Both the position numbers and the translations under genes were made by a program. DNA of 64,000 bases, taken from Leeuwenhoekiella polynyae. Its GTDB lineage: Bacteria; Bacteroidota; Bacteroidia; Flavobacteriales; Flavobacteriaceae. The notes below the pieces were generated by a model, which saw nothing but the letters and a program-made list of their open reading frames with translations, was not told the DNA's origin and did not search any database. Below are positions 51,761 to 60,521 of this stretch, one piece after another. Within the stretch, counting starts at the first letter, position 1. Each line of letters opens with the position of its first letter. Location of the stretch: the NCBI RefSeq assembly GCF_042683665.1, contig NZ_JBHUOO010000003.1; one strand, written 5' to 3'.

Positions 51761-54700
51761 ATGGAAGCTTTAGAGCAAAAATTAGAACAGTTTATTAATA
51801 AATATTATAAGAATGAGATTCTTAGAGGTTTGCTGTTTTTTATTGCGATTGGGCTTACTTACGTTTTACTGGTTGTAGGTATTGAATATTTTTTATGGTT
51901 GAGTACTTGGGGAAGAGCCTTTTTGTTTTGGTCCTTTGTTGGGGTAGAACTGCTTCTCATTTTTAGATTGATCTTAATTCCGTTATTTAGATTATTCAAA
52001 CTTTCTAAAGGAATTGATTACAACAGTGCTTCAAAACTTATAGGAAATCATTTTCCTGAAGTTCGTGATAAATTATTAAATACCTTACAGCTTAAAAATA
52101 CATCTGGCGATTCAGATTTGATTGAGGCGAGCATTTTACAAAAAAGTAAAGAGCTTGAACCCGTTCCTTTTTCGCTTGCGATCAATTATAAAAAGAATGC
52201 AAAGTATATTAAATATGCGCTGATTCCAGTTTTGGTTTTTGTTGCGATCAGTTTGAGCAAAGGCACTTCTTTTTTTAGCGAAAGCGCAGAACGTGTTCTG
52301 GATTATAAAACCGAATATATTCCGCCGGCACCTTTTCAATTTGTGTTATTGAATGAAGAACGAAATGTGATAGAAGGAAAGTTTGTTGAAATTCTCGCTA
52401 AAGTTGAAGGCGATAAAATTCCTGAAGAGGTAAGTCTTGATCTTAATGGCATAACGTATTTAATGAAAAATAGAGGAGGAGGTCGTTTTGCTTATACCGT
52501 AGAACAGGCTACTGAAGATTTGAGTTTTCAGTTTTCTGGTAACGGTTTTAATTCTTCTACCTTTAATTTGTCGGTAGTAAAAACACCTTTGATCTCAGAT
52601 TTTAAAATGCAGTTGGATTATCCGGCTTATTTAAATCGAATTTCAGAAACTATTCAAAATACAGGTTCGGTTACGATACCAGAAGGCACTAAAATTTCTT
52701 GGAATATTTATACACGTAACGCTGACAAGCTAGAATGGATTAGTGATTCTATTTATTTGTTTGATCAGCAAAAGGAAACATTTGGTTTTGCAAAACGTTT
52801 TTTCAATAATTCAACTTACAGTATAGCAACAAGCAATGCTAACTTACAGCGCTATGAAGAATTGAATTATAAAATTGACGTTATAAGAGATGCGTATCCA
52901 GAGTTGGAGTTAACTATAAAAAAAGATAGTGTTAATGACACTCAAACCTATTTTAGAGGAATAGTGTCTGATGATTATGGCTTGAAAGACTTGAAAATGG
53001 TTTATTATATTGATAATCAATTAGATAGTAAGAAAACGAATCTTATTTCAATTAATCCAAGTACAGTTGATCAATTTTACGCTGCATTTCCTGGGAATTT
53101 AGAATTGGATAAAGGAGTTAGCTATAGTTATTACTTTGAAGTTCGTGATAATGATGCACCACACGGTTATAAAGCTACACGTTCAGAAGTACAAACATAC
53201 GCTTCTTTGTCTCAAGATGAAGCACTAGAAAAACAATTAGAACTTCAGGAAAACAGTATTAAAGGTTTAGATAAATCTGTTTCTAAAATGCAGGAACAGG
53301 AGCGCGATCTGAAGGAATTACAAAATTTACAAAAAGAAAAAAACAGTCTTGATTTTAATGATAAACGCAAATTAAAGTCTTTTTTACAGCGACAAAAAAC
53401 TCAGGAAGATTTAATGAAAAGCTATTCTGAGAAATTAAAGAATAGTCTTAGCGAACTTGATAAGCTAAGTGAAGAAAAATCACCTGCAAGTCAACTTTTA
53501 AAAAAGAGAATTGAGAATAATGAGAAGCAGTTAGAAGAGCAAGAAAAATTACTTGAAGAGCTCGATAAATTACAAGACATGATGGATAACGAAGAGCTTA
53601 AAGAACGTCTTGATAAAATGAGTAAGAACAGTAAAAACTCCAGCAGAAGTATGGAGCAATTACTTGAATTAACCAAGCGATTTTTTATTCAAACTAAAGC
53701 TGATCGTATAGGAAGACAGCTTAAAAAATTAGGAGAAGAGCAAGTTAAAGAAGGTCTTAATAAAGAAGCTTCTTCTTCTGAAAAGCAAAAAGAATTAAAT
53801 AAAGAATTTCAAGATTTAAAGGATGAACTTAATAGTCTTGATACAGAAAATAAAGAGTTGAAACAACCTATGAAGCTTCCTGAAAATGAAAATCAGAAAA
53901 AGGATATTGAAAAGGAACAACAGGAAGCTTTAGATAAACTAGAGTCTGATCCCAAGAATACTCAATCACAAGATCAAAAGGATGCAAAATCAAACCAGAA
54001 AAATGCGGGTAAGAAGATGCAAAAAATGGGTGAGCAAATGATGCAACAGATGAGTGCTGGAGGTGGAGGCGCTCAACAATTAGAAGAAGATGTTGAAATG
54101 CTTCGGCAAATATTAGATAACCTTATGGTGTTCTCTTTTGATCAGGAAGATCTGAAAGATAAGTTTCAAAACATCAATAATTCAAATCCGGCATTCTCAA
54201 AATATCTGGTTCGTCAGAATACGTTGAAAGAGAATTTTAAGCATATAGATGATAGCTTGTTTATACTTTCTTTGCGTAACCCAATGCTAGAAGAAGATAT
54301 CAATAAAGAATTGATTTCAATAACTTATAATCTTGATCACACCTTAGAGCGATTAGCAGATAATGATGTCGTTAAAGGAGTTTCTAGTCAGCAGTATGTT
54401 TTTGCCGGCGCGAATAAATTAGCAGATATGTTATCTGATATTTTAGATAATATGAACCAGCAATTATCACTAGCTATGGGTTCTGGTTCTAGTGGTATGC
54501 CTATGCCATTTCCACAAGGTGGTGGTGCAGGAAAACAACTTTCAGATATTATTATGTCTCAAGAAGAGCTTCAAGAAAAACTTGGAGAAAGTGACTCTGG
54601 TAATAAAAAAGGTGACGGTAAAGAACAAGGAAAAAAAAGAAGTTCTGGAGACAATGGAAGTGGAGTGGAAGGTAGTAATGGAAAAAAATTGGGAGGTCAA

Positions 54701-55150
54701 AATGGTACTGGTGGTGAAGGAGAAAATGGTATTTCTGAAGCTGAATTAGCAAGACAATATGAGGTATATAAACAGCAAGAAGCTATACGTAATCAATTAC
54801 AAGATTTGATTGAAAAGAACGGTTTAGGAGAAGAAGCAAAAAAGGCATTAGAACAATTAGATCAGATTCAAGAAGATCTTTTATCGGGCAATTCTCAGAA
54901 TGCAAAGAAACGTATGGGTGATGTTATTCAGCAATTTTTAAAACTTAACGATGCTGAAAATGAAAAGGACAAAAACAATCAAAGAGAGTCTAATTCTAAT
55001 ACGTCATCATTTCAAAATAATACGGATAATGAACTTCCTGAAATGAAAAATTATTTCAATTCTCAAGAGATATTAAACCGTGATAAATTGCCTTTAGATC
55101 CATATTATAAACTTAGAGTAAAAGAATATTTTAAAGAAAGCAATGATTGA
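51761..55150 (+). CDS. DUF4175 membrane protein
   Basis: The 1129-residue protein has three or so transmembrane segments near the N-terminus (about 22-42, 48-80, 145-165). Beta-rich domains follow (about 180-480), then very long coiled-coil and Lys/Glu-rich stretches (about 490-760, 1000-1060). SAGGGGAQQLEEDVEMLRQIL and QYVFAGANKLADMLSDILDN are typical of the DUF4175 proteins of Bacteroidota, whose function is unknown. A low-complexity Gly/Ser/Lys linker (about 950-990) separates the last helices. It overlaps ybeY by 8 nt, so both are translated from one message. Confidence 0.85.
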   Translation: MEALEQKLEQFINKYYKNEILRGLLFFIAIGLTYVLLVVGIEYFLWLSTWGRAFLFWSFVGVELLLIFRLILIPLFRLFKLSKGIDYNSASKLIGNHFPEVRDKLLNTLQLKNTSGDSDLIEASILQKSKELEPVPFSLAINYKKNAKYIKYALIPVLVFVAISLSKGTSFFSESAERVLDYKTEYIPPAPFQFVLLNEERNVIEGKFVEILAKVEGDKIPEEVSLDLNGITYLMKNRGGGRFAYTVEQATEDLSFQFSGNGFNSSTFNLSVVKTPLISDFKMQLDYPAYLNRISETIQNTGSVTIPEGTKISWNIYTRNADKLEWISDSIYLFDQQKETFGFAKRFFNNSTYSIATSNANLQRYEELNYKIDVIRDAYPELELTIKKDSVNDTQTYFRGIVSDDYGLKDLKMVYYIDNQLDSKKTNLISINPSTVDQFYAAFPGNLELDKGVSYSYYFEVRDNDAPHGYKATRSEVQTYASLSQDEALEKQLELQENSIKGLDKSVSKMQEQERDLKELQNLQKEKNSLDFNDKRKLKSFLQRQKTQEDLMKSYSEKLKNSLSELDKLSEEKSPASQLLKKRIENNEKQLEEQEKLLEELDKLQDMMDNEELKERLDKMSKNSKNSSRSMEQLLELTKRFFIQTKADRIGRQLKKLGEEQVKEGLNKEASSSEKQKELNKEFQDLKDELNSLDTENKELKQPMKLPENENQKKDIEKEQQEALDKLESDPKNTQSQDQKDAKSNQKNAGKKMQKMGEQMMQQMSAGGGGAQQLEEDVEMLRQILDNLMVFSFDQEDLKDKFQNINNSNPAFSKYLVRQNTLKENFKHIDDSLFILSLRNPMLEEDINKELISITYNLDHTLERLADNDVVKGVSSQQYVFAGANKLADMLSDILDNMNQQLSLAMGSGSSGMPMPFPQGGGAGKQLSDIIMSQEELQEKLGESDSGNKKGDGKEQGKKRSSGDNGSGVEGSNGKKLGGQNGTGGEGENGISEAELARQYEVYKQQEAIRNQLQDLIEKNGLGEEAKKALEQLDQIQEDLLSGNSQNAKKRMGDVIQQFLKLNDAENEKDKNNQRESNSNTSSFQNNTDNELPEMKNYFNSQEILNRDKLPLDPYYKLRVKEYFKESND

Positions 55151-55556
55151 ATTTAGTAGTCAAAATGATTTTGTTCTTGATAATGAAGATCGCGTCGAGA
55201 AATGGTTAAAAGGGATCGCCCTTAAAGAGTCTTATGGTATCGATTCGTTAGGTTATATTTTTTGTTCTGATGATTTCTTATTAGACATTAATAAACGGTT
55301 TTTAGATCATGATACACTTACCGATATAGTGACTTTTGACTATACAGAAGACAAGATTTTAAATGGTGAGATTTATATAAGTACAGATCGTGTAGCTGAT
55401 AACGCTGAGCAATTTAAAGTATCATTTAATACTGAATTATTACGTGTAATCTCTCACGGATTGTTGCATATGTGTGGCTATGGTGATAAAACAGATGAAG
55501 AAAAGAAGACGATGCGTGCTAAGGAAGATGAGTGTCTTATTCTTTGGAATGCTTAG
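55143..55556 (+). CDS. ybeY: Endoribonuclease YbeY
   Basis: The 137-residue protein is involved in 16S rRNA maturation and ribosome quality control. It has DTLTDIVTFDY and the metal-site region VISHGLLHMCGYGDK, with His105 and His109. The third His of the usual HGxLHxxGYxH motif is replaced by Asp115 (GYGDK), a change common in Bacteroidota members as I recall. It overlaps the DUF4175 gene by 8 nt at its start. A -7 box for mnmG lies just after its stop. Confidence 0.92.
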   Translation: MIEFSSQNDFVLDNEDRVEKWLKGIALKESYGIDSLGYIFCSDDFLLDINKRFLDHDTLTDIVTFDYTEDKILNGEIYISTDRVADNAEQFKVSFNTELLRVISHGLLHMCGYGDKTDEEKKTMRAKEDECLILWNA

Positions 55557-55582
55557 CTTATTGCTAGCGCCTTTATTTTAAG

Positions 55583-55590
55583 TATCTTTG
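55583..55590 (+). promoter_or_regulatory. -7 box TATCTTTG for mnmG
   Basis: A full TAnnTTTG match followed by CGCCC, 45 nt before the mnmG ATG and 30 nt before the parS-like site. Confidence 0.6.
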
Positions 55591-55619
55591 CGCCCATTTT
55601 TAAAGGAAGTATAATTAAA

Positions 55620-55635
55620 TGTTTCACGTGGAACA
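55620..55635. other. parS-like site 1, upstream of mnmG
   Basis: TGTTTCACGTGGAACA is a full match to the ParB/Spo0J site pattern TGTTnCACGTGnAACA. It ends at the base before the mnmG ATG at 55636. A partner in inverted orientation lies at 57520-57535. No parA or parB gene is in the window. Confidence 0.7.
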
Positions 55636-57513
55636 ATGAGTTTTTTTGATCAGACATATGACGTTATTGTAGTAGGAGGGGGACACGCTGGTTGTGAAGC
55701 CGCAGCTGCCGCAGCAAACACTGGAAGCAGCACCTTATTAGTTACTATGAATTTGCAAAACATCGCACAAATGTCTTGTAATCCTGCTATGGGAGGTATC
55801 GCAAAGGGACAAATTGTACGCGAGATCGATGCAATGGGTGGTTATAGTGGTATCGTTTCAGACCGTACGGCCATACAATTTAAAATGCTCAATAAAAGTA
55901 AAGGACCCGCAATGTGGAGTCCTCGAGTGCAAAGTGATCGTATGCGCTTTGCAGAAGAGTGGCGTTTGATGTTAGAAAATACACCTAATCTTGACTTTTA
56001 TCAGGAGATGGTAAATGGTCTTTTAGTTATAGGAGATCGTGTAACTGGTGTTCGTACTTCTTTAGGAATTGAAATTAAAGCTAAGTCCGTTATTCTTACT
56101 AATGGTACTTTTTTAAATGGACTTATTCATATAGGTGATAAGCAATTTGGAGGCGGAAGAGCAGGGGAACGAAATTCAACTGGAATTACTGAACAACTTA
56201 TTAATTTAGGCTTTGATTCTGGTAGAATGAAGACAGGTACACCACCGAGAGTTGATGGTAGAAGTTTAGATTTTTCTAAAATGATTGAGCAACCTGGGGA
56301 TGAAAATCCACAGAAGTTTAGTTTCAGTAATGTGACTAAATCGCTCACTAATCAACGCTCTTGTCAAATGAGTTATACAAGTCCTGAAGTTCATGATTTA
56401 CTTCGTGAAGGCTTTGATCGGTCTCCAATGTTTAACGGAAGAATTCAAAGTACAGGCCCTCGATATTGTCCTTCGATCGAAGATAAAATTAATCGGTTTG
56501 CAGATAAAGATCGTCACCAGCTTTTTGTTGAACCTGAAGGATGGAATACGATTGAATATTATGTAAATGGTTTCTCTACTTCCTTACCTGAAGAAGTTCA
56601 ATTTAAAGCATTGCGTCAAGTTGCAGGTTTTGAAAATGTGAAGTTTTTTAGACCAGGTTATGCAATAGAATACGATTATTTTCCACCTACACAATTGCGT
56701 CATACTTTAGAAACAAAATTGGTTTCAGGATTATATTTTGCAGGTCAGATTAACGGAACCACCGGTTATGAAGAAGCAGCTTCTCAAGGATTAGTTGCAG
56801 GTGTAAATGCTAGTTTAAAAGTTCAGGAAAAGGATCCTTTTATTTTAAAAAGAGACGAAGCTTATATTGGTGTTTTAGTTGATGATTTAATCACTAAAGG
56901 AACTAAAGAACCCTATAGAATGTTTACTTCTCGGGCAGAATATAGAACGCTTTTGCGTCAAGATAATGCAGATAGTAGATTAACTCCTCTATCTTATGCT
57001 ATAGGTTTTGCAGGTGAAGATCGTATGCGTGCATTGGATAAAAAAGAAAGCGAAGCTCAAAATCTTGTTGACTTCTTTAATAACACGAGTATAACTCCAG
57101 AAGAAGCAAATCCTGTTTTAGCAGAAAAAGGTACAACGCCAATGAAACAATCTGATAAGATGGTAAAAATCTTCAGTCGCCCTCAGATTGATCTTGATGA
57201 TATGTTATCTTTTAATGAAGTTCAAGATTATGTTGCAGAACATAATTTAGATACTGAAGTTTTGGAACAAGCAGAAATCAGAATTAAATATTCTGGTTAT
57301 ATCGCAAAAGAAAAAGCAAACGCAGATAAATTGCAACGCTTAGAGAATATAAAGATTCCTGATAATTTTGATTATACTAAGTTGAAATCATTGTCTTACG
57401 AAGCGCGTGAAAAATTAACCAAAATTCAACCTACAACCATTTCACAAGCTTCACGGGTTAGTGGAGTTTCACCCAGCGATATTTCGGTAATGTTGGTTTA
57501 TATGGGGCGGTAA
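55636..57513 (+). CDS. mnmG: tRNA uridine-5-carboxymethylaminomethyl modification enzyme
   Basis: The 625-residue FAD enzyme, working with MnmE, modifies the wobble uridine of several tRNAs. The FAD-binding motif VIVVGGGHAGCEAAAAAA is at residues 11-28. MSCNPAMGGIAKGQIVREID and TGTPPRVDGR are family blocks; the C-terminal helical domain has VSGVSPSDISVMLVYM. Formerly called gidA, it is often near the replication origin. Here it is exactly flanked by parS-like sites. A six-codon reading frame (MFHVEQ) ends in a TGA overlapping its ATG. Confidence 0.97.
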   Translation: MSFFDQTYDVIVVGGGHAGCEAAAAAANTGSSTLLVTMNLQNIAQMSCNPAMGGIAKGQIVREIDAMGGYSGIVSDRTAIQFKMLNKSKGPAMWSPRVQSDRMRFAEEWRLMLENTPNLDFYQEMVNGLLVIGDRVTGVRTSLGIEIKAKSVILTNGTFLNGLIHIGDKQFGGGRAGERNSTGITEQLINLGFDSGRMKTGTPPRVDGRSLDFSKMIEQPGDENPQKFSFSNVTKSLTNQRSCQMSYTSPEVHDLLREGFDRSPMFNGRIQSTGPRYCPSIEDKINRFADKDRHQLFVEPEGWNTIEYYVNGFSTSLPEEVQFKALRQVAGFENVKFFRPGYAIEYDYFPPTQLRHTLETKLVSGLYFAGQINGTTGYEEAASQGLVAGVNASLKVQEKDPFILKRDEAYIGVLVDDLITKGTKEPYRMFTSRAEYRTLLRQDNADSRLTPLSYAIGFAGEDRMRALDKKESEAQNLVDFFNNTSITPEEANPVLAEKGTTPMKQSDKMVKIFSRPQIDLDDMLSFNEVQDYVAEHNLDTEVLEQAEIRIKYSGYIAKEKANADKLQRLENIKIPDNFDYTKLKSLSYEAREKLTKIQPTTISQASRVSGVSPSDISVMLVYMGR

Positions 57514-57519
57514 TTTTAT

Positions 57520-57535
57520 AGTTCCACGTGAAACA
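57520..57535. other. parS-like site 2, downstream of mnmG
   Basis: AGTTCCACGTGAAACA matches TGTTnCACGTGnAACA at every defined position except the first. It is the reverse complement of site 1 with one difference. It starts 7 bases after the mnmG stop. Confidence 0.6.
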
Positions 57536-57568
57536 ATCAAATTAAATTTCAGAAAAAGTAAGCCTTCC

Positions 57569-58411
57569 TTGAGTAAAAAATCTAAAATCAATATCAAAGA
57601 TCACTCTGTAACTAAAGAGAATTTTGATCTTATTTATAATGAAGAATTAGATATGTATAGTACAGATCCAATTCCTCAGAATTTAGAAAAGTATTATTTA
57701 AGCGAAAACTATATTTCTCACACAGACTCTAAAAAGGGCATTGTTGAAAAATTATATCAGCTAGTAAAAAGTTATATGCTGAAGAAAAAGTTGAAACTAG
57801 TTTCTGATTATTCAGCAACAGGATCGCTTTTAGATATTGGTGCCGGTACCGGTGATTTTTTAAAAGTTGCAAAAAATAAAGGTTGGGATGTTGAAGGAAT
57901 TGAACCCAGCGAAATTGCAAGAACTCATGCTGAGACAAAAGAACTTTTGTTATATGCAGATGAAGGTGGAGTAGGGGAGCAAACTTTTGATGTGATTACC
58001 ATGTGGCATGTATTAGAACATGTACCCAATCTTCAAAAACAAATAAATTGGTTAGCTGAGCACCTTGACAAAAATGGGACACTAATAATAGCAGTTCCTA
58101 ATTTTAATTCTTGTGACGCTAAAATGTATAAAGAATTTTGGGCAGCCTGGGATGTGCCTAGACATTTGCATCACCTTTCAGCAAAAAGTATAAAAACACT
58201 TTTTAGTAAAAATGGATTTGAAGTGATAGATCAAAAACCTTTAATCTTTGATTCATTTTACGTGAGCTTGCTTTCAGAAAAATATAAAGGATCTCAATTT
58301 AAATTTATTTCAGCATTTATTAATGGGTTGCGTTCCAATTTAAAGGCTAATAGTTCTGGAGAGTATTCTTCCTTAATTTATATACTGAAAAGAACCGATT
58401 TCGCTAAATAA
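57569..58411 (+). CDS. Class I SAM-dependent methyltransferase
   Basis: The 280-residue protein has a Rossmann methyltransferase core: LLDIGAGTGDFLKVAKNKGW (motif I), then MWHVLEHVPNLQKQINW and LIIAVPNFNS. These fit Methyltransf_23-type enzymes. The N-terminal part (KDHSVTKENFDLIYNEELDM, YLSENYISHTDSKKG) is conserved in a group of Bacteroidota methyltransferases. The start is a TTG at 57569; the first ATG would remove that conserved block. The substrate is not known, but similar genes often act in cell-surface glycan or lipid biosynthesis. It lies after the second parS-like site. Confidence 0.82.
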   Translation: MSKKSKINIKDHSVTKENFDLIYNEELDMYSTDPIPQNLEKYYLSENYISHTDSKKGIVEKLYQLVKSYMLKKKLKLVSDYSATGSLLDIGAGTGDFLKVAKNKGWDVEGIEPSEIARTHAETKELLLYADEGGVGEQTFDVITMWHVLEHVPNLQKQINWLAEHLDKNGTLIIAVPNFNSCDAKMYKEFWAAWDVPRHLHHLSAKSIKTLFSKNGFEVIDQKPLIFDSFYVSLLSEKYKGSQFKFISAFINGLRSNLKANSSGEYSSLIYILKRTDFAK

Positions 58412-58622
58412 GCCTATTTAAGGACGTTTTAAAGTTTAAGTCTTGTCGTTTGTTTAGAAAATTTCAAAAGACCCTTAAATAAGCGCTGAAGAATTTATTT
58501 TTAATAGAAATTTATTATTTAGTATTTAATTACTATAGATTTTATAAATATTTATTATTTCTGAAGAATTCCGTTCTTATTTGAATCAACTAATTACTTT
58601 TACGCCAAATTTTAGAAAACTT

Positions 58623-59186
58623 ATGAAAACTACATTTAGCATTTTATTAATTGCATTAACCCTTATCGGTTGTTCAAAATCAAAATCAGCTTTTGTTGAT
58701 ACTCAAAAATTATTTGAGGACTATACAGAAATGACAGAAGTTCAAGATAAGTACACAAAACTTACTGATGATGTGCGTGCTGATTTACAACCTAAAATTC
58801 AGGCATTTCAAATCAAAGTAGATTTGTATCAGAAAAATGCACAATCTATGAGTATGGCAGAACGCCAGACTAAGGAGCAGGAACTTGGAGCACTTCAACA
58901 AGAAATTCAACAAATGCAGCAAAATCGTGGTGGGCAGATTCAGCAAGAAAGTCAGGCAGCTGTAGATTCAGTAATCAGTAAAGTGAGAAAGTTTATTGAT
59001 ACCTATGGTGAAGAAAACGGTTACGATTTTATTTACGGTAAAAATGAAAGTGGTAATGTACTTTATGGCAAATCTGAATTAGATATTACAGACAAAGTTT
59101 TAGAAGCTTTAAATAAAGAATATTCTTCAGGATCAACAGAACCTGTTAAAACAGAATCTCCAGCAGATACAACAGCTGCAGAGTAA
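58623..59186 (+). CDS. OmpH/Skp-family lipoprotein
   Basis: The 187-residue protein has a lipoprotein signal (LIGC) and a long amphipathic helix (about 25-115) rich in Gln. The FVDTQKLFEDYTEMTEVQDKY start and GYDFIYGKNESGNVLYG end are typical of OmpH-like periplasmic chaperones in Bacteroidota. Skp proteins hold unfolded outer-membrane proteins. A longer frame begins at TTG 58581, but the ATG at 58623 gives the proper signal peptide. It is followed by a strong terminator. Confidence 0.85.
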   Translation: MKTTFSILLIALTLIGCSKSKSAFVDTQKLFEDYTEMTEVQDKYTKLTDDVRADLQPKIQAFQIKVDLYQKNAQSMSMAERQTKEQELGALQQEIQQMQQNRGGQIQQESQAAVDSVISKVRKFIDTYGEENGYDFIYGKNESGNVLYGKSELDITDKVLEALNKEYSSGSTEPVKTESPADTTAAE

Positions 59187-59206
59187 TTTGTTTTAGAATA
59201 GATAAC

Positions 59207-59236
59207 TAAAAAAGCAGCCAACTGGCTGCTTTTTTT
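59207..59236. terminator. Bidirectional terminator between the OmpH-like gene and holB
   Basis: AAAGCAGCCA/TGGCTGCTTT forms a strong stem with T runs on both strands between convergent genes. Confidence 0.85.
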
Positions 59237-60383
59237 ATGCTTTAGTATGCAATAAACGAGTAAGCTTTATCGAGAGATCGGTAAGAATGATTTTAGCATT
59301 CCCATTGCGTTCTATATGATACGCAGCAGTTTGCAGTTCTTCAATAAGTGATTCTATATTATTTCCATGAATAAATGGAGCAAATTTAGCAAGTTCAAAC
59401 TGGGTTACCGGTTGTAAATACACGAGATCTTTAGCACCATAATTCAATAACATCGCTTGCCTAAAAAAATCTTCACAGTATCCTAAAAAGTTCTTTTGAG
59501 TTTCTCTTCCTTTTGAGGCAATGCTTTCACTCCAGGAGATAAGATCAATTATAGACTTCTTGTTTCCGCGAGCTTTAAATGCGGTACGCACCCAACTTAC
59601 GAACCAGGTTTCAAACTCTTCTTTATCACTGCTGTGATCTAGCAAATGCATTGCCAGGTTGTAGTCTCCGTGTGCTTTTATTGCCAATTTTTTTGCTTCA
59701 GCAGCATTACAATTGTGCTCATTTATAAGTGCTGCTTCTAAAGCTTCTGCAGCTAAAGGAGGAAATCGTAGCACTTGACAGCGAGATTTTATCGTGTCTA
59801 ATATGAGGTCTTCATTTTCAGCAATGAGTATAAAAACTGTTTTTTGTGGTGGTTCTTCAATAAGCTTTAGCAATTTATTAGATGCAGCGCTATTCATCTT
59901 ATCAGCCATCCAGATGATCATCACTTTAAAACCGCCTTCATACGATTTTAAAGAAAGTTTTTTTACGATATCATGCGCTTCATCTACACCTATTTTTCCT
60001 TGTTTTTTCTCAATACCTATATGCTGATGCCAGTCATACAGGCTTCCGTATGGGTTTTGCTCTGTAAAACTGCGCCATTCTTTTGCAAAATTATCAGAGA
60101 CAGGATGAGATTTTATGCTATCTGTGGTTGCCACAGGATAGGCAAAATGCAAATCAGGATGTGCCAGATGGTCAAACTTTAAATTGCACGAAGTAGAGCC
60201 ACCGGTATTCTCACCTTTGGTATTGCTACAAATTAAATATTGAGCATAAGCGATGGCGCAGAGCAAGACGCCGCTACCGCTGGAACCTATAAATAATTGG
60301 GCGTGAGCCACGCGTTTGCGGTCAACACTAGTGGTGAGGTGTTTTTTTATAAAATTCTGACCGAGTATAGATTGAAATAACAT
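59235..60383 (-). CDS. holB: DNA polymerase III delta' subunit-like clamp-loader protein
   Basis: The 382-residue protein is an AAA+ clamp-loader subunit that loads the sliding clamp in replication. It begins FQSILGQNFIKKHLTTSV. The P-loop region is changed (GSSGSGVLL, no Lys), as is common in delta'. KVMIIWMADKMNSAASNKLL and LLKLIEEPPQKTVFIL and the SRC motif (TIKSRCQVLRF) are present. A -7 box lies 5 nt before the ATG, so the mRNA is probably leaderless. It is divergent from pgk. Confidence 0.88.
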   Translation of the reverse strand: MLFQSILGQNFIKKHLTTSVDRKRVAHAQLFIGSSGSGVLLCAIAYAQYLICSNTKGENTGGSTSCNLKFDHLAHPDLHFAYPVATTDSIKSHPVSDNFAKEWRSFTEQNPYGSLYDWHQHIGIEKKQGKIGVDEAHDIVKKLSLKSYEGGFKVMIIWMADKMNSAASNKLLKLIEEPPQKTVFILIAENEDLILDTIKSRCQVLRFPPLAAEALEAALINEHNCNAAEAKKLAIKAHGDYNLAMHLLDHSSDKEEFETWFVSWVRTAFKARGNKKSIIDLISWSESIASKGRETQKNFLGYCEDFFRQAMLLNYGAKDLVYLQPVTQFELAKFAPFIHGNNIESLIEELQTAAYHIERNGNAKIILTDLSIKLTRLLHTKA

Positions 60384-60388
60384 GGGCT

Positions 60389-60396
60389 CAAATATA
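60389..60396 (-). promoter_or_regulatory. -7 box TATATTTG for holB
   Basis: A full TAnnTTTG match with 5 nt between its G and the ATG at 60383. Confidence 0.55.
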
Positions 60397-60430
60397 ACAG
60401 AAATGTAACGTATTTTTTGAACCTATCTGT

Positions 60431-60438
60431 TATATTTG
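60431..60438 (+). promoter_or_regulatory. -7 box TATATTTG for pgk
   Basis: A full TAnnTTTG match giving a leader of about 80 nt before the ATG at 60522. Confidence 0.55.
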
Positions 60439-60521
60439 TTAGCTACATCACGTGCTTAATGCCGTGTTTTCCCATAAAGATAAACAACTAGTTAATTACT
60501 GAAATCACAAATAACGAATTC

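Noticed and set aside
53491..53676. Minus-strand open frames rich in Ser/Leu opposite the DUF4175 coiled coil
   Set aside because: These are shadows produced by the Lys/Glu-rich codons of the real gene.
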